From: Aquificaceae bacterium | GTDB taxonomy: Bacteria; Aquificota; Aquificia; Aquificales; Aquificaceae | Reading direction: 5' to 3' | Length of the DNA: 5,464 bases | Assembly (NCBI GenBank): GCA_025057715.1 | Contig: JANWVD010000068.1 | Coordinates: forward strand, 1-5,464 | Shown: in pieces, positions 4,744-5,464 of the stretch | How the letters are laid out: every line of letters starts with the position of its first letter | Position numbering within the stretch: the first letter of the stretch is position 1 | Translations under genes and position numbers: made by a program | The notes under the pieces: generated by a model | What the model was told of the DNA's origin: nothing | Databases searched by the model: none | What the model saw: only the letters and a program-made list of their open reading frames with translations

Positions 4744-5464
4744 ATGAGTAAACGCCATCTTATTCTTGCGAGCGCTGTTTTATCAATGAGCGCGCTCGTT
4801 GCTTCTTGCGGCGGCGGAGGCGGCGGCAATCCTCCACAGCAACAACCACCAGCACCGCAGCCACCAGCAACCCCACCAGCAACCCCACCAGCTCCATCAC
4901 CAGCTGCTAAGTCCCTGGTCGCAACTGTTCTTATTCAAACCCAGGACCCAGCTGCTACTAACTTTGACAGAAGACTCGTTGATGTTTTCTCAGACGGAAG
5001 TGCAGAGGTTTCACCGCTAACAGTAGATGAAGCAGCCCCTAATAAATTGACATTTGTTCATCAGTGCGCAAATGGTAATGTCTTTATGACGGAAACTAGA
5101 GCTAACTCCCATGTGTGGTTCTACAAAGCTGACACTAAAAGCATAGTTAAGGTCTCTACTACACCTGGACAGTACAACTTAGCTAATACTAAGGCAGAAT
5201 TCCTTGTATTTAATGATACGGCTCGCCCTGGCAGTGTCGAACTAATAGTAACTTGTGCTGGTCAAGCAGTTGATGTTTCTACGGTGGATACTACCCTTGA
5301 TGCTGATGATAATGTACAACTTGCTAATAACTATGTCATTTACATGGATGATACTAATGGTGCTGCAACCCCGGATAAACTCTACATATTCACCTTAGCG
5401 AACCCAACCTTAGTCCATGTAGCAAATACTAGAGGGGCAAGTGCTGGTCAAGACTGGGTGGCTA
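4744..5464 (+). CDS. Surface-type lipoprotein with Gly6/Pro-rich linker and beta-repeat domain; 3' end outside window
   Basis: The frame is open from ATG 4744 to the right edge: 240 residues seen and no stop. Residues 1-21 form a lipoprotein signal with lipobox LVASC; C22 is the lipidated +1 residue. The +2 residue is Gly, not the Asp that retains Escherichia coli lipoproteins in the inner membrane. G23-G28 is a six-glycine run, followed by a Gln/Pro/Ala/Thr linker (29-55) built on PPAT units, an extended tether seen in many surface lipoproteins. From about 57 the protein is beta-rich. Residues 146-180 (LANTKAEFLVFNDTAR...) and 193-229 (LANNYVIYMDDTNG...) can be aligned as similar units of about 45-50 residues; an earlier, weaker copy covers about 99-140. 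This suggests a repeat fold such as a beta-propeller, which is inference. Cysteines C108 and C171 are present. No function is recognised. The gene is divergent from the Lol-like operon, whose products may sort this protein. Confidence 0.88.
   Translation, partial: MSKRHLILASAVLSMSALVASCGGGGGGNPPQQQPPAPQPPATPPATPPAPSPAAKSLVATVLIQTQDPAATNFDRRLVDVFSDGSAEVSPLTVDEAAPNKLTFVHQCANGNVFMTETRANSHVWFYKADTKSIVKVSTTPGQYNLANTKAEFLVFNDTARPGSVELIVTCAGQAVDVSTVDTTLDADDNVQLANNYVIYMDDTNGAATPDKLYIFTLANPTLVHVANTRGASAGQDWVA
4861..4896 (+). repeat. 12-bp tandem repeat encoding PPAT units in the lipoprotein linker
   Basis: CCACCAGCAACC occurs twice in tandem (4861-4872, 4873-4884), followed by a degenerate third copy CCACCAGCTCCA (4885-4896). 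Each unit encodes Pro-Pro-Ala-Thr or a variant. The unit length keeps the reading frame, so copy number changes would alter only the tether length. Confidence 0.7.

Noticed and set aside
4626..4829. Minus-strand open frame beginning with a polyproline run
   Set aside because: The prolines are the complement of the lipoprotein glycine codons, and the frame covers the plus-strand promoter and ribosome binding site.
4799..5020. Plus-strand frame rich in His/Gln
   Set aside because: Out-of-frame reading of the Pro-rich linker of the lipoprotein gene, which has the proper start signals.

Overview
The window comes from a bacterium with an outer envelope. Four of the six genes carry Sec-type or lipoprotein signal peptides, and a LolC/E-like permease plus LolD-like ATPase point to a diderm (Gram-negative type) cell. 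Arginine is encoded mostly by AGA/AGG, AUA is used freely and base composition is moderate, which would fit a thermophilic, deep-branching diderm such as Aquificota or Thermodesulfobacteria. That taxonomic guess is inference; no rRNA or marker gene is present.

Bases 1-2841 hold one minus-strand transcription unit. A promoter (TTGACA, 17-bp spacer, TAAAGT, with an A8 tract just upstream) drives three packed genes for exported proteins. In order they are a 251-residue DUF4384-like protein, a 218-residue protein with a glycine zipper and a beta-rich tail, and a caspase-family (peptidase C14) protein. The caspase runs off the left edge after 465 residues. It keeps the His212/Cys284 dyad, has a BON-like domain between the signal peptide and the protease domain, and has a long Q/K/R-rich insert before the p10-like segment. 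Caspase and DUF4384 domains are known to occur together in bacteria. Here they appear as a secreted cassette, and this is the most interesting content of the window.

Bases 2856-4635 hold a second minus-strand unit: a four-helix LolC/E-type permease overlapping a LolD-type ATPase by 8 nt, closed by a hairpin terminator 2 nt after the ATPase stop codon. These proteins probably extract lipoproteins from the inner membrane. The ATPase has Gly where the D-loop Asp normally sits.

Bases 4636-4743 are a divergent intergenic region. It carries a near-consensus plus-strand promoter whose whole spacer is a perfect 8-bp inverted repeat, likely an operator. Downstream is a lipoprotein gene (240 residues visible, open at the right edge) with a lipobox Cys, a six-glycine run, a Pro-rich PPAT-repeat linker and beta-rich repeats. 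A Lol-type exporter beside a lipoprotein gene makes functional sense, but a dedicated pairing is not shown. No tRNA, rRNA, IS element, CRISPR array or origin was seen, and no non-coding gap exceeds about 110 bp.
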